Positions 12,955-26,300 of a stretch of 64,000 nucleotides of DNA are shown piece after piece (within the stretch, counting starts at the first letter, position 1; each line of letters opens with the position of its first letter). A model generated the notes under the pieces. The model searched no databases and had not been told where the DNA came from. It worked only from the letters and a program-made list of their open reading frames with translations. This DNA comes from Argopecten irradians. Taxonomy: Eukaryota; Mollusca; Bivalvia; Pectinida; Pectinidae. Made by a program: the position numbers and the translations under genes. The DNA is taken from contig NC_091134.1 in NCBI RefSeq assembly GCF_041381155.1, positions 57,042,467-57,106,466 of the forward strand, read 5' to 3'.

Positions 12955-14060
12955 ACAAGAAGCCTATGGATCTTAACTGTCATCTTACTTCAACACACTT
13001 AAAGTTACACAGTAGTGGCAATTAATCTGTGGAGCCATACAAACAAATCAAATACATGTAGGCTGAAAATGCCCACCTTTTCTTTGACAAACACTTCAGG
13101 CATTATATACCAAAAACTCTCGACAGTTGGTGTTGTACGTTTCAGATTTCTTTGATGAATGACCTTAAAAAGTAAGTCAAGGTCACTTAAGTTGATAGCT
13201 CTTTATTCCGACATGCTACAAGATCAGCCAATATGAAGTCTCTACCCTCTTAATGCCTACTTATTCGAAAGAATTCGCTTAATGATTTAGCCTTTTTGAC
13301 CCTGAATAATTGTCATTTGAACAAACTTTGTAGCCTTTCAGCCCAGCATGCTAAAAGCCAAATATCATATCTCTGAGACGCATTATTATTGACAAGAATT
13401 TATCTAAAGATTTTAGCCTATTTCCCCCGTGACCTTGAACGGTTGTCGAGGTCATTAATTTGAGAAAACTTTGTAGCCCTTCATTCTCGCATGGTACAGA
13501 CCCAATATCAGTACCCAAGGCCTTTCTGTTATTGAGTTGTTTGAATGGAAAGTTTACAGTCGGCACACAACAGCAGACAAAGCATGATGACTATATGGTA
13601 GTCTTGAGAAGTTCAAGAGACAATACCAGTAGCATGCTTGGATGAGGGGATATAAAGTTCTTCAAATTTAAGGTCAATGATCAAAATCTAGGGGCCAATT
13701 AAGCCTGTGGCTTGTTTCGGTGAAGAACTTTATCCGTTCAAATGAATGACCTGGAATTCCACACGAAAGCTTTTATCACACAGTTTTTATCATCAGTTTT
13801 TAAGTTTTACCGGGGTACTCAAAACATAGAGCATGTAGAAAGCACCAGTATCAGTAGCAGGTCCATTGGGCACATGTTTTTTCCCCAGTAAGTGGGTCAC
13901 TGATATTTTGATCTAATAGTTAAGCTAACATTAGACATTCTATATTCAGGCATTCTACCCAACCACTGACCTTGACATATAAAACATGCCTCTGATCACT
14001 AATATACACAATCTTTTGAAGGACAAACCAGTGACCTTAACCCTGATTGACCTTTTTGAC
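12955..14060 (-). repeat. Degenerate Helentron-like tandem repeat, reverse orientation
   Basis: AACAAGAAGCC at 12955 resembles the AACAAGAG terminus. Units with CCAATATCAGTACC, TTTGTAGCC and GACCTTGA correspond, reversed, to the units at 37960-38394. Strongly decayed, so the borders are approximate. Confidence 0.5.
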
Positions 14061-14526
14061 ATGACTAAAGCCAACTGCACCCAATCACTTACCGTTTTGA
14101 TCTTTCAAAGGAAATCAAGTCTTGTTGACCTTTCCAAATGATTTTTGAAAGAAATTTTGACACAAGAAGAAAATTTAGTCTGATTGGTTTGCCTGAATTT
14201 GAATTATATGAAAAATCAAAGCTTCTTTTGATGAGAAAAGGTGATAACAAATCTAAAAAAAAAAGATTCAAAATTTTATTCACACAATTCAAATATAATA
14301 TTTATTTTCTTGTTTACATAATATTGAAAATATTTACAAAACTGATCATGTTTCATTTGTTCACATAATTACTTTTCCTTTATCATTAACCTTGATAAAA
14401 CATAAATTTTAAATAAATTTTCAGCAGAATTTAAGTCTCATCCTGTTTCTGCTTCAAACATTCAGACAAGCTTTCTCTCTCCACTTGCACAAATTCAGAT
14501 CAGCACCTTGCAAGCACGTTTCATTT

Positions 14527-14930
14527 TAGTCCGCTAAACCTGCCTATATTATTAGGCTTTTTTTATTATTTTTTTTGCCTAATATATAGTCAGCTCGCCG
14601 TACCTCTTAAAAACGTAAAATCGGCGGTCATTACAAATGTGTGTAATAGAAGGGTCTCGGAAGTATTTTATTGTGCAAAGTTGTTTAATTTCATAAATGG
14701 GATGTAACATGGGGGCTGTGGAGTACATAAGATCCAAATGAATAGGTATGTGTACGTTTTCCCGGCATTGCATGGACGATATATTAGAAATATATCGCTG
14801 ATGTAGCGTAGGCCAAATCTGTCCTACAATTTCACGTTTTTAAGAGGTACTGCGAGCTGACTATATATTAGGCAAAAAAAAAAAAAAAAAAAAAAAAAAG
14901 CCTAATAATATAGGCAGGTTTAGCGGACTA
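14527..14930. mobile_element. 404-bp MITE with ~90-bp inverted repeats and 9-bp target duplication
   Basis: Ends are TAGTCCGCTAAACCTGCC and its exact inverse. Inverted homology runs inward through GCCTAATATATAGTCAGCTC to TCTTAAAAACGT. The flanks GTTTCATTT (14518-14526) and GTTTCATTT (14931-14939) are identical. A 9-bp duplication with long terminal repeats fits Mutator-like (MULE) elements. The right arm carries a poly(A) run (about 14874-14899) where the left arm has an imperfect T run. Confidence 0.88.
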
Positions 14931-14939
14931 GTTTCATTT

Positions 14940-16559
14940 GCACATACTAATAATTGATTATGAACCAAACAATTCCATATTACAGTAAATCAACTTATAT
15001 TTGTGTGATCAAAGTTCCCATATTTCACCAGCAATTAGAATTCGTGAAAAAGATTCTACTACAAGTAAATTATAGTGTTTTAAACACGAAATTAATTTTG
15101 TCGCAGAAATAAGTTGGTTTACAGTACAGTATAAAATGAATTGAATTACAAGTATATTATTTGCTGAGTTCCCCATTTTAAAACCTTTATCACAAAAACA
15201 TCACATGCACATGATTTGTTTATAATGAGGTCCTATGATCTGAACACAAACCCTGTATGAAGTCCTTAGCAAGCATTCATAATTTGACAAAAAATGAAAA
15301 ATTTAATGATGAAATATCCCTTGAAAGAAATGCGTGTCCAGTTTATTCATGTTCATTGTATCACTCCTCGAGTTCATATGCATGTCAACACTTGCATACA
15401 TAATATTTTGACCAAAGTTTGGGATTCTATATAAAAACCCAATGGTATTAATATAAATATGTATACAATTAAGGGGAGAACAAACACATTGGCGAAGCAT
15501 AGTCTTTGATCAGTTGATGATCTCATATGTCATATCATTGAATCTCCTTTCAGATTGATGAAAAACAAAACTCTGATCTGTATAACTTGACTACCACAGT
15601 AGCTGACTAGACAGATTCTTTTACAAAAAATCCAGATATGTATATGCATAGTGTTATATGTATTTGAAGATCAAATCATACCTGCAAAATAACTTAACTC
15701 AAGGTATCTACCGTATAATAAACATGATACAAGCTGGATTGGCCCTTATGAAAATTATGCAAAACACAGATAGTCATATATGTACAATAATTGTTTTTAA
15801 CCAAATTACAATTATTATGTTTTTTTCAAAATAAAATCTTGTGAAAAATAAATATACATTTGAATCTTAAGAAATATGGCAGTAATATCAAATAGACAAT
15901 TAATACGTATAGACATATTCCTTTCATACTTCTCCAACTATATCTATCACAAGTTTAAATCACTAGTCCATCTTTCAGTCTCATTTTGACATAGCTACAG
16001 CATACACTACATGTATTCCAGACACATGGCAGATTCCTTCCAATATAATCCCTACAGAATTACCAGAAGAGCTACTCATTCCACACGCTCTATTGCAAAC
16101 CTTTCAGACAAGTATGTGGTAATTTTGCAAACATTTCAGACATGTATGTGGTTATTTTACAAACCTTTCAGACATGAATGTGGTAATTTTGGACCTTTTA
16201 GATCTTTTGCCAAACATAAAAAAAAAAAACATGCTGAAACATTGATATCAGAAACCTTGTTGTCCCCTATATTTTAACCAACATCTGGTGGTCAAGCTAA
16301 ATGATTAGTTTGGAATGTAATAAAAGAAAGTTGATAAGACCCCCACCCCCAATAATGATCTTAGGTCCTTCCCATTCTTTGAGCTTTAAGGGTGAAGTAT
16401 ACTGTAAACCTAAAATGACTGTCACCTGTCGTGTATACCAGTCTGTGTCATTTATATTTATACAAGAAATTATATCCATTTCAAATATTAAAAATCCAAA
16501 CCAATGTAAAAATTAATAATTCCTAATAAAACAAAAAGGAAAGTTCATGAATTCTTAGT
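14940..16559. other. Intergenic, no gene seen
   Basis: A+T-rich spacer downstream of SEC63. The only structure is a three-copy ~36-bp repeat at about 16090-16195 (CAAACCTTTCAGACA with ATGTGGTAATTTT). Small ORFs lack protein character. Confidence 0.5.
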
Positions 16560-17171
16560 TTCCTGATCTTGTATCTCCCTCAGAATCAGACATATCTGTT
16601 GAGTCAATGAATCCTTAGTTTACTAATGTTGAATCTCACTCTGAATCAGACATGTCCGTTAAGTCAATCAATCCTTAGTTTACTGATGTTGTAGTTCACT
16701 CTGAATCAGACATGTCTGTTAAGTCAATCAATCCTTAATTTACTAATGTTGTAGTTCACTGATTCAGACATGTCTGTTAAGTTGATGAATCCTTAGTTTA
16801 CTAATGTTGTAGTTCACTCTGAATCAGACATGTCCGTTAAGTCAATCAATCCTTAATTTACTAATGTTGTAGTTCACTGATTCAGACATGTCTGTTAAGT
16901 TGATGAATCCTTAGTTTACTAATGTTGTAATTCTCTCTGAATCAGACATGTCCGTTAAGTCAATCTATCCTTAGTTTACTAATATCGTAGTTCACTCTGA
17001 ATCAGACTTGTCTGTTAAGTTGATGAATCCTAAGTTTACTAATGTCATAGTTCACTCTGAATCAGACATGTCCATTAAGTCGATAAATACTTAGTTTACT
17101 GATGTCGTAATTCACTCTGAATCAGACATGTCCATTAAGTCGATAAATACTTAGTTTACTGATGTCGTAAT
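16560..17171 (-). repeat. 60-bp minisatellite derived from the SEC63 stop-codon region
   Basis: Ten or so units of about 60 bp, a few shortened to 56. On the minus strand each contains ATGTCTGATTCAGAGTGA, the last codons and stop of SEC63, followed by about 40 bp of 3' UTR (ACATCAGTAAACTAAG, ATTGACTTAA). The unit next to the gene is continuous with the true coding end at 17172-17192. It probably lies in the 3' UTR. Confidence 0.92.
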
Positions 17172-17300
17172 TCACTCTGAATCAGACATGTCAGTTGAGT
17201 AATCGGAATCACTATCATCATCTTTATCCTTATCCTCCTCATCATCAGAAATGTCCCATTGTGGATGATCCTTCACTAACTTGGCTTCCTTCACGTCCAG
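17172..17300 (-). CDS. SEC63: SEC63 last exon: acidic tail and stop
   Basis: Starts [16 protein letters not shown] and ends in an Asp/Glu/Ser-rich tail, [11 protein letters not shown], with TGA at 17174-17172. The last 21 nt of this exon, stop included, are the seed of the adjoining 60-bp tandem array (16560-17171), which must lie in the 3' UTR or immediately downstream of it. Confidence 0.95.
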   Translation of the reverse strand: MDVKEAKLVKDHPQWDISDDEEDKDKDDDSDSDYSTDMSDSE

Positions 17301-20300
17301 CTACAACACAAAAATCATGGTCTTAATTTCAGTAAATCAAGATATAAGTGTTGTTTATATTTGATTCACAGGAAATCGGGGGACAAATCGAGGGAAAATA
17401 GGACAAATAGAGGGAAATTAGGACAAATAGAGGGAAAATACGACAAATCGAGGGAAAATTGGACAAACAGGGTACAGGATAACCAGGAAACAACCAGAGG
17501 GCGACCAAAGAACAACAAAACCAGAGGACGACAATATGCCAACTAAACCAGAGGATGACCAGAGAACAACAAAACTAAAGGACGACCAAAGAACACCAGT
17601 CGTAGACTTATGTTTCTGCTTAGTCAGAGGACAACTGATAGACAGTCAAAACAGCAAAGTTAAAGTCAAATACAATTATGTATGAAACTTACCCGTATTT
17701 TTTGCTGTTGATCAAAATCTAGATACGAGTCTGATCGTAGGATAACAAAGTATGTGTAGACACCAGGCTTTACAGGAGCTGAGAACTTTAACTGGATCTG
17801 TAATCATACAAAGAATCGGAATATTATGTATTACATGTACTAATTAATAGCTATAGTCAACACAGTTATTTCCCTTTGTCACATTCTTGAGAATAAAACC
17901 CTTCTCTTACAATTTTAATGTCTTGATTGTGTACATTCCCGAAAGGTGTTACTGAAGAAAAGGTGGCTTATAATGAGATTCAATAAAACCACAGTTTGTC
18001 AGTTCTTTAATACCTACCTCTTCCTTTTCTTTTAGTGTTTGGATTTGTACAGGTGCTGTTATCAACATATGACTCTTCTTGTCCCCAACATAGAGCCACC
18101 AACCTTCTTGTCTTTCCTGTCATAAAAAGGGCAAAAATATTGTCTTCTACTCTAAACTAAGAGACTTATAACACACTTTATTTCTTCCAATTTTATCAAT
18201 TTTACCAATAATAATGATCTGTAGCAAACCAATTCAACAAGTTACCTGAATACTATTTTCTAAATGATATTAAACTAAAGAGCAGACATTTTCCTTAATA
18301 ATGCTTTTAGCAATAACTGCTGAGTATGTGATAGTAACAGAATCATTCTGGTACTGAAGTAAAAGCAGAGAATACAATCCAATAATAACTTCTTTTCTCA
18401 GGTATACTAATTAGTCTTTTTAGTATCATAGAAATATAATTCTCAATAAAGTGCTACTACCATTAAACAGCAGAGAAAATGATTCCTCAATAAATTTAAA
18501 GTTTGAAACAGCTGAGAAGAGGAATTCTTTATAAACTACATTAACCGTACTTACATCAGAAAAGTAAGGACAGTGGACTGGGTGGCTTTCTTTGATTTTT
18601 GTATCTAGTGTTGTTTCCATTTTGGCTTCTTCCTGATATTTTTTCCATTGCTCATCATCATCCTCCTCACCTACTGCACCATTCTTGTCTTGGTCATTGA
18701 CTTTATCAACAATTTTGGTGTTCTCCTCTTCTGAATCATTTCCTCCCTCGTCAGATTCTGCCTCGCTATTGTCGTTATCTTCCTCTTTTTTATGTACATC
18801 TGTTTCTGTTCCACCAACTGTCGCCACAGCCGTAGAGTTCTATGGGAGTAGATTGATCTATTGAATTCTATGTTTTGTCACTATCAAAATTATTTCTCCT
18901 CTGAATCATATGCATTTCTTTTGAACTCAAATAACAGATTGGAGTGATATATGGACAGCAGTGGGATATTACTGAATACTCTTACAATCCATTGGCTGAT
19001 GCTGATAATACATTGATATTTAAATAATACAATTGCTCACACAAACACATTGGAAAGAAGCCAAAACAGATGATAGTATACCGTAAAACAATAGCTGACA
19101 TTGTTACAAGAAATATACTGGGTTTGCCAATTAACCAATTGCTGAAATTGTTACAAGAAATATACTGGGTAAGACAATTGACCAATGACTGACATTGTTA
19201 CAAGAAGCAATGACTACTGGTCAGCGACCAATTTTCGCCAAATACCAATTCTCACCATCGCAAGTGTATTTGTATAATTACACATGAATTTGCAAGCAAT
19301 AGTTTTTGAAAACCTGCACGGTAGCGTCTTCTATCAGATTATGACTTTATTTATGAAAATTCGTGTGTAACCATGTATACACATGAAATGGCGAGAATTG
19401 ATCACTAGCCAGTAACAATCTATTGCAACTATTCAATGACTGACATTGTTACAAAATACCTACTTATGAATGATTAACATACCTGTTTATTTGATTCCTT
19501 CTCAGCAGCAGCAGCCTTCCAGTTGTAAGCTTGTTTAGGGGCCTTTTTCTTCTTTACAACCTTTTTATTTTTCTGCTGTTTTTTCGCTGCTGTTTTTTGT
19601 GGCTGCTGAGTTTGCTGTTGATTTTTGAGAGAATCTACAGGCTCCTGTTATAGGTAAAATACTATGTATTATGTGACAGTTTAGAACAGACAGAGATTGT
19701 GACAAATTAATGTGACTTATTATAAACAAGACACACTTTGTCTATGGCTATCTATTCATAGTTTAGATTGTCTTTATCAATTATAAACTAATTATTCTAT
19801 CTGTACTGTTCTAACAGGAAAAATAAATGTATATCTTAATGACCTCACATTTTCATTTTTTATGTAAAAATTCTATTCCTCACCAATTCTGTCTCTTCAG
19901 TTTTTGTATTGTCATCTGCTGCTTCCTGATCCATGTGTGAGAACTCAATGCCATCTCTCTCAAACAAAACCTCCATGTTCTCTCGGTTGAGCACTACTGT
20001 TACCGTGACGATAGAGCCAGCTGTAATTGTTGAATCCTCATCATCTAGAACTGGAATTTGGAATGAAAGCATGTTTAAATACCATTTCCTCCAGGTTTTT
20101 CTGTATAAAGTCATTTTCTGTTAAACCTGATTCACTACTTCTATAGTACAACACTTGTACCTATTACTAGACCTTTAACCATGATTCCTGTATAAATACA
20201 CAAAACAAGTGATGGTATCCATGGTGTATAAAGAATACACTCCTGTTTTGATGTGCACAATTTGGGATATTTCTATACCTACCCTCTGATCTGACCTCCA

Positions 20301-23300
20301 TTGTGACGTAAGGCATAGACGCACACACATTGATGATATCTCTATATTCTTCATTACCAAGGTTACGGAATAACAATCTTCGGTCCTCCTCTTTCATCGC
20401 TATCAGATCAGTAATCCTTTGGATATGTCTCTGTGACAAAAATGTACATATTTGAATGTCTTCTTTATATAATTTTATGAATGGATCTAAAGAGTGTTTT
20501 TGTATTTTGTATCAATAAGGCCAGCCATCAGAACATGTACTGTGTCTCTTTAATACCGGATTATATAAAGCTCACCTTTTTAGTGTTGAAATGTTTCAGC
20601 ATGTCCTGGCCTATGTGAGGGAGCTGTAGAAGAGGACTTGACCTCTCATTTAGACCCTGAATCACCATCTGGGATACCTTCATACAGTTCTCCACAGTCT
20701 CCAGACGAGGCATGTGTGCCACAGCTGGCAAACAAATCATCAAACGTATAAACAATTCACATCTTGTACACAAAATCTCCATATACAACTGAAGGTATAC
20801 TTAATTTACCAATAATTTCATTGCATACACAAATTTTATGACATAATAAAATTATTAAAGATAGGAAAATATGTACTTGGTGCTCAAAAGTACTAGCGAA
20901 AAAAACAAGCATACAACAACTGCAGTTAGCACAATAAGAATTTTAATAGTTAACCCTTTTTCACATGCAAACTAGTAGACTGCATCACCAGGCTTCCATG
21001 AGGAAAGTATACAATGTTCAACACGAACATTGTTGCAACATCTGTCAAGTGTATGCACCATCTCAATGGCACTTTTTGAAGTTTTCAGTCTGGATTGATA
21101 ATACGTTTTTAAAGTTGGATTTATTTACTTTCATGTTTATTTTTGAGAAATGTTTTGGTAATAAAGTTGCTTCAAAATGAATCAAACTACACAGTGATGC
21201 TATCATTTCCAAATATTATTCGATATGAGGACTTCAAAAATTATTAAAAACATTTACAGGTCAGAAAATGGTTGATTTTCTCTGTCGGAAATACTCAAAA
21301 TATTGCCGATTTTTTATAACTTTTAGAAAAAAATTTGCACAAATTACTTGAAATATCGTAAACAAACTAATATTTATCTGTATCATGGCTCAGTCAATAT
21401 ATTTGCTCTGAAAAACACTGTTATTTCTGCTTTGTCCATGCCGGTTCACGACCCGTTCACCGCTACTTTCACTTTCTATCGTTCCGAGTAGTGTGTTTGT
21501 TGTGGGATGTTTGTACATTATTTGCCGTTGAAAAATGCACGAAAATAACCTATCAACTTTAAATGAAGTATATTAAAGGTTTATTGAAGTTTTGACAACA
21601 AGTTTCTAACAAAATTATCAACACTCACGGCTGTAAACTCGCCAGTCCATTCCAACACGGCGTCAGGTAATGGCGATAGCACAGAACCTCGCCGTTATTC
21701 ATGACCGTCAGGTTTTCGATCGGTCAAATTGAATAAAACATCGTCTAAATCATTGTCAGATTATAGGCTTTTAGGTCTGTGATATTTAAATATCATGACA
21801 TTGTACTTATAATTACAAATATCTGCCGTGATATCAACAACAGAAGCCATGATGGCGTCCCCAGTAACATGAGTGAAGCAGTGAAAACATGTGTGATTTT
21901 CTCGGTTAATTTATTCAGAGTTTTATATAGTTACACTGTGCCGATTTTTGATTGGTTAGAAATTTGGTCACGTCTATAATTAGATTGTAAAGTCTGAACA
22001 CAGGTGGAGCTTTTATCACCTCATACGAAGCTAGCAAAACATTGATGGTCAAAATGGCGTCCAGAGTCGCTTGCATTGAGATCGTGTACGGGCGTCCAGA
22101 GGCGCTTCATTGAGATGGTGCAGGTGTGTCCAAAGTCGCTTACATGGGGCAAGGGGTAAAGGCGTCCAAAGGCGCTTACATGTGGTAAAGGGTTAATTAA
22201 CCTTTCTGTCTAATACTCAATGATTGAATGCAAGATTTTTCAACTTTTAAAATACTGTCTGCTTTATCAATAATAATTATGAATTACATTCATTCAAAAG
22301 AAATATTCAAAAGCTAGATCTACTACATTATACATCGTTTAGCATTTCCCTACAATGTAAGAATATTCTTACCATTACGAGCTGCCCCAGCCACAAGTTG
22401 AGCTGTGATGTTAATCATCTCATTGATGAGACAGGGACATTTGCCGATTACAAATTGTTTATCTGGAAATCAACAAATTATACTGTTAAACAGTACACAT
22501 GTACAACTCAATCCTATCAGATCCAAAATCATGACCCATATTTATAAATCTAATCATCTTTAGATACACACTTTTTGTCCGGACTGACAGGCTTTAATGT
22601 TACACATGATATCAACAAGAGGCCCAGAGGGCCTGTATCGCTCACCTGGTTTGTAATGCCAAGTAATGTTCTCAATACAAGTTCATTGTTTCTTTTCTGA
22701 AGGAATTTGAATATTTACCTCTAATTCCCCTATTGGGCCCCACTCTTTCTGCTCCAGGGGGTCAAAGCCAAAATCTATATGAATTCTGTTAACCCCAAGG
22801 ATGTTTCTGGCCAAATTTGGTTACAATCCATGCAGAACTCTAGGACAAGTAGTGATTTTTAGGATTTACCTCTATTTCCCCAATTGGGCCCTGCCCCTCC
22901 TGCCCCCAGGGGGGGTCAGAGCCAAAATCTATACAAGTTTTGTTTCCCTTCCCCAAAGAATGTTTGTGGCCAAATTTGGTTACAATCAATGCAGAACTGT
23001 AGGACAGGTAGCAATTTATAGGATTTACCTCTATTTCCCCTATTGGGCCCGCCCCTCCTACCCCCGTGGGGTCAGAGCAAAATTTATATACAAGTTCTGT
23101 TCCCCTTCCCCAAAGGATGTTTCTAGCCAAATTTGGTTGCAATCCATGCAGAACTCTAGGACAAGTAGCGATTTATAGGACTTGCCTCTTTTACCCCTAT
23201 TGGGCCCCGCCCCTCCTGCCCCAGGGGGGTCAGGGTCACCATTTATGCAAAATCTGATCCCCTTCCCATAAGGAAGTTTCTGGCCAAATTGGGTTGCAAT

Positions 23301-26300
23301 CCATGCAGAACTCTAGGACAAGTAGCGATTTATAGGATTTACCTCTATTACCCCTATTGGGCCCCGCCCCTCCTGCCCCATGAGGGTCAGGGTCACCATT
23401 TATGCAAAATCTGATCCCATTCCCCTAAGGAAGTTTCTGGCCAAATTTGGTTGCAATCCATGCAGAACTCTAGGACAAGTAGCTATTTATATGATTTACC
23501 TCTATTACCCCTATTGGGCCCCGCCCCTCCTGCCCCATGGGGGTCAGGGTCACCATTTAAGCAAAATCTGATCCCCTTCCCCTAAGGAAGTTTCTGGCCA
23601 AAGTTGGTTGCAATCCATGCAGAACTCTAGGACAAGTAGCGATTTATAGGATTTACCTCTATTACCCCTATTGGGCCCCGCCCCTCCTGCCCCAGGGGGG
23701 TCAGGGTCACCATTTATGCAAAATCTTATCCTCTTCCCCTTAGGAAGTCTCTGGCCAAATTTGGTTGCAATCCATGCAGAACTCTAGGACAAGTAGCGAT
23801 TTATAGGATTTACCTCTATTACCCCTATTGGGCCCCGCCCCTCCTGCCCCAGGGGGGTCAGGGTCACCATTTATGCAAAATCTGATCCCCTTCCCCTAAG
23901 GAAGTTTCTGGCCAAATTTGGTTGCAATCCATGCAGAACTCTAGGACAAGTAGCGATTTATAGGATTTACCTCTATTACCCCTATTGGGCCCCGCCCCTC
24001 CTGCCCCATGAGGGTCAGGGTCACCATTTATGCAAAATCTGATCCCCTTCCCCTAAGGAAGTTTCTGGCCAAATTTGGTTGCAATCCATGCAGAACTCTA
24101 GGACAAGTAGCGATTTATAGGATTTACCTCTATTACCCCTATTGGGACCCGCCCCTCCTGTCCCAGGGGGGTCAGGGTCACCATTTATGCAAAATCTGAT
24201 CCCCTTCCCCTAAGGAAGTTTCTGGCCAAATTTGGTTGCAATCCATGCAGAACTCTAGGACAAGTAGCGATTTAAAAAAAATGTTGACGGACGGACGACG
24301 GACGACGGACGATGGACGCCGCGCCATGGCAAAAGCTCACCGGCCCTTCGGGCCAGGTGAGCTAAAAATTACTTTAGAATTTCACAATGATTTATATAAC
24401 ATTACTCTACACGTTCAGGATCTTACCCTCTCACATGATTTTGAGTTTTAAAGGATTTCAATTTCAATTTAAGCAGTATCAACCAGAGAGACAGAAGCAC
24501 AACTACAAGATACTAGATAGAACAACGAACAGGTGGGGCTAACCTTGCTCTAGAGTAGAAGACTGCAGGTCGAGACGGTTGAAGTGGGCATGCAGAAGAG
24601 CCCTTGCTTTGACACTGTATGGAAAACACAGAGGTTTCTCCTTATTCTTCTCATCAAGGTGTGGTAATCTTTTGATAAGCTGTAATGAGAATTTATGATA
24701 ACGACACATTAAAAAAGATGGTTTCATTTTGATGCACATTTTTAGAGCTTAATTTTACAGCAACTCTCGAAATCTTTCTATTCTAAGAATGCTGGTCTGA
24801 AAGTCTTAGGTTTTGCAACGTTGTTAATTACAGTGTACTGATATTCTGATGTATATACCTTGGGGAATTCTAGTACACTTACCTGAGGTACCTCTTCATT
24901 GTCACTTGGATGTTCTATCACCTCCTTATTGTGAAATTTGTCAAATTCAAAAGATGCTCCTAATACCATAACACATCCTGTGGAGATAATTTCAGATAAA
25001 GCATAATAAATCAATGGTACTGTTTAACTAAAGTAGATTCCTTTAACTCATTCACCCCTGAAGACATACTTAAGCTCTTCTAAATCAAAGACTAGACCAG
25101 CCCATTATGAAATTCAGGGGTGAAGGAGTTAAAACTACTGGTAGATATGTTTTCATTTATATTGCAAGACCATTTGGGCCATAGTAGTTTGCTCATGTAA
25201 TGAAGACAGACCTGGCTTTTTATGCTGTTTTCAGACGAGTCATGACAAAGACTTCCAAGACTTAAGATCTCTAAGTCTTTCACAAGCAATAATTTAAATA
25301 CTATAAACCACCTTTCTTTTGCGTGCAATTTACTTGTTTATTCTTGGAAATCAATATCATTTATATTGATTGAAAATTTCATTCAAATTTTAAATTTGTG
25401 AATGTTAATCTTCACAAACTTGCCTTCACGAAGAAATCGTAAAAATAATAGTTGCCAAAGAAAGTTAGTTAACCGTAACTGTTACTGTGGTAACTTTTTA
25501 TAAAGGTAAATGTCCCAATAATTACCAGAACATTCTATTACTTGTGCATGGCATTATGTTACCTGCTTCAGAAATGATTTGTTTTTTGATGCAGTGAAAC
25601 AGCATTCTTAGGTACGCTCGGCGAGCCTGTGCACATCAAAACAATGAAACCACTCCGCGATAAAAATTAAAAGTTGTTTTGTTCATTTCACGTAATACTT
25701 GATGGTATGAAAAAATAAAACCCCAATATTCAAAACCACAGACATAGAATTTGTACATACGTATACACCATGGATGGAGTGTTTTAAGTGTTCAGTTGGG
25801 ACTCAATGATATTTGTATTACTCCGAGAACACAAACAACGCATGTAATTCATGAAAATAATCGATTATGATAATCAAACGTTAGGAAGGTAACAGCAAAG
25901 AAAGTTCTTATGACGCTTATAAAGTTTTTTGTGTTGGTTGTATTGACGAACTATATCTGAGATATTATTGCGCAGTAAAAGTTAATAGTTTTGAGTATGT
26001 GCCTCCTCCCTTGATCTGTCACTTGGAGTTCTGTCTTTTGTTTATCGACAACTGCGGTATATTGAAAGGGAAAAAATACCAATCTATCAACATAAACTTA
26101 CAAAATATAATGATAATATAGATCTATTTATGTATGAGCAACTTAAAGTGACAAATGAACTTATATTGCCGTGTAATGTGCGGTAGCCTTATGAAGACTT
26201 GCTAAAGTCCGATGTATTGTATGAAGTTTTTCTTGATGATAGCGTTCTTATGAATTCAAAATAAATTTGACTGTTATAAGTAACCAAATAATGTACCCTT

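Noticed and set aside
22801-24199. Several ORFs rich in Pro, Tyr and Trp
   Set aside because: Translations of the 157-bp units of the Helentron-like element; the same peptides recur with unit spacing.
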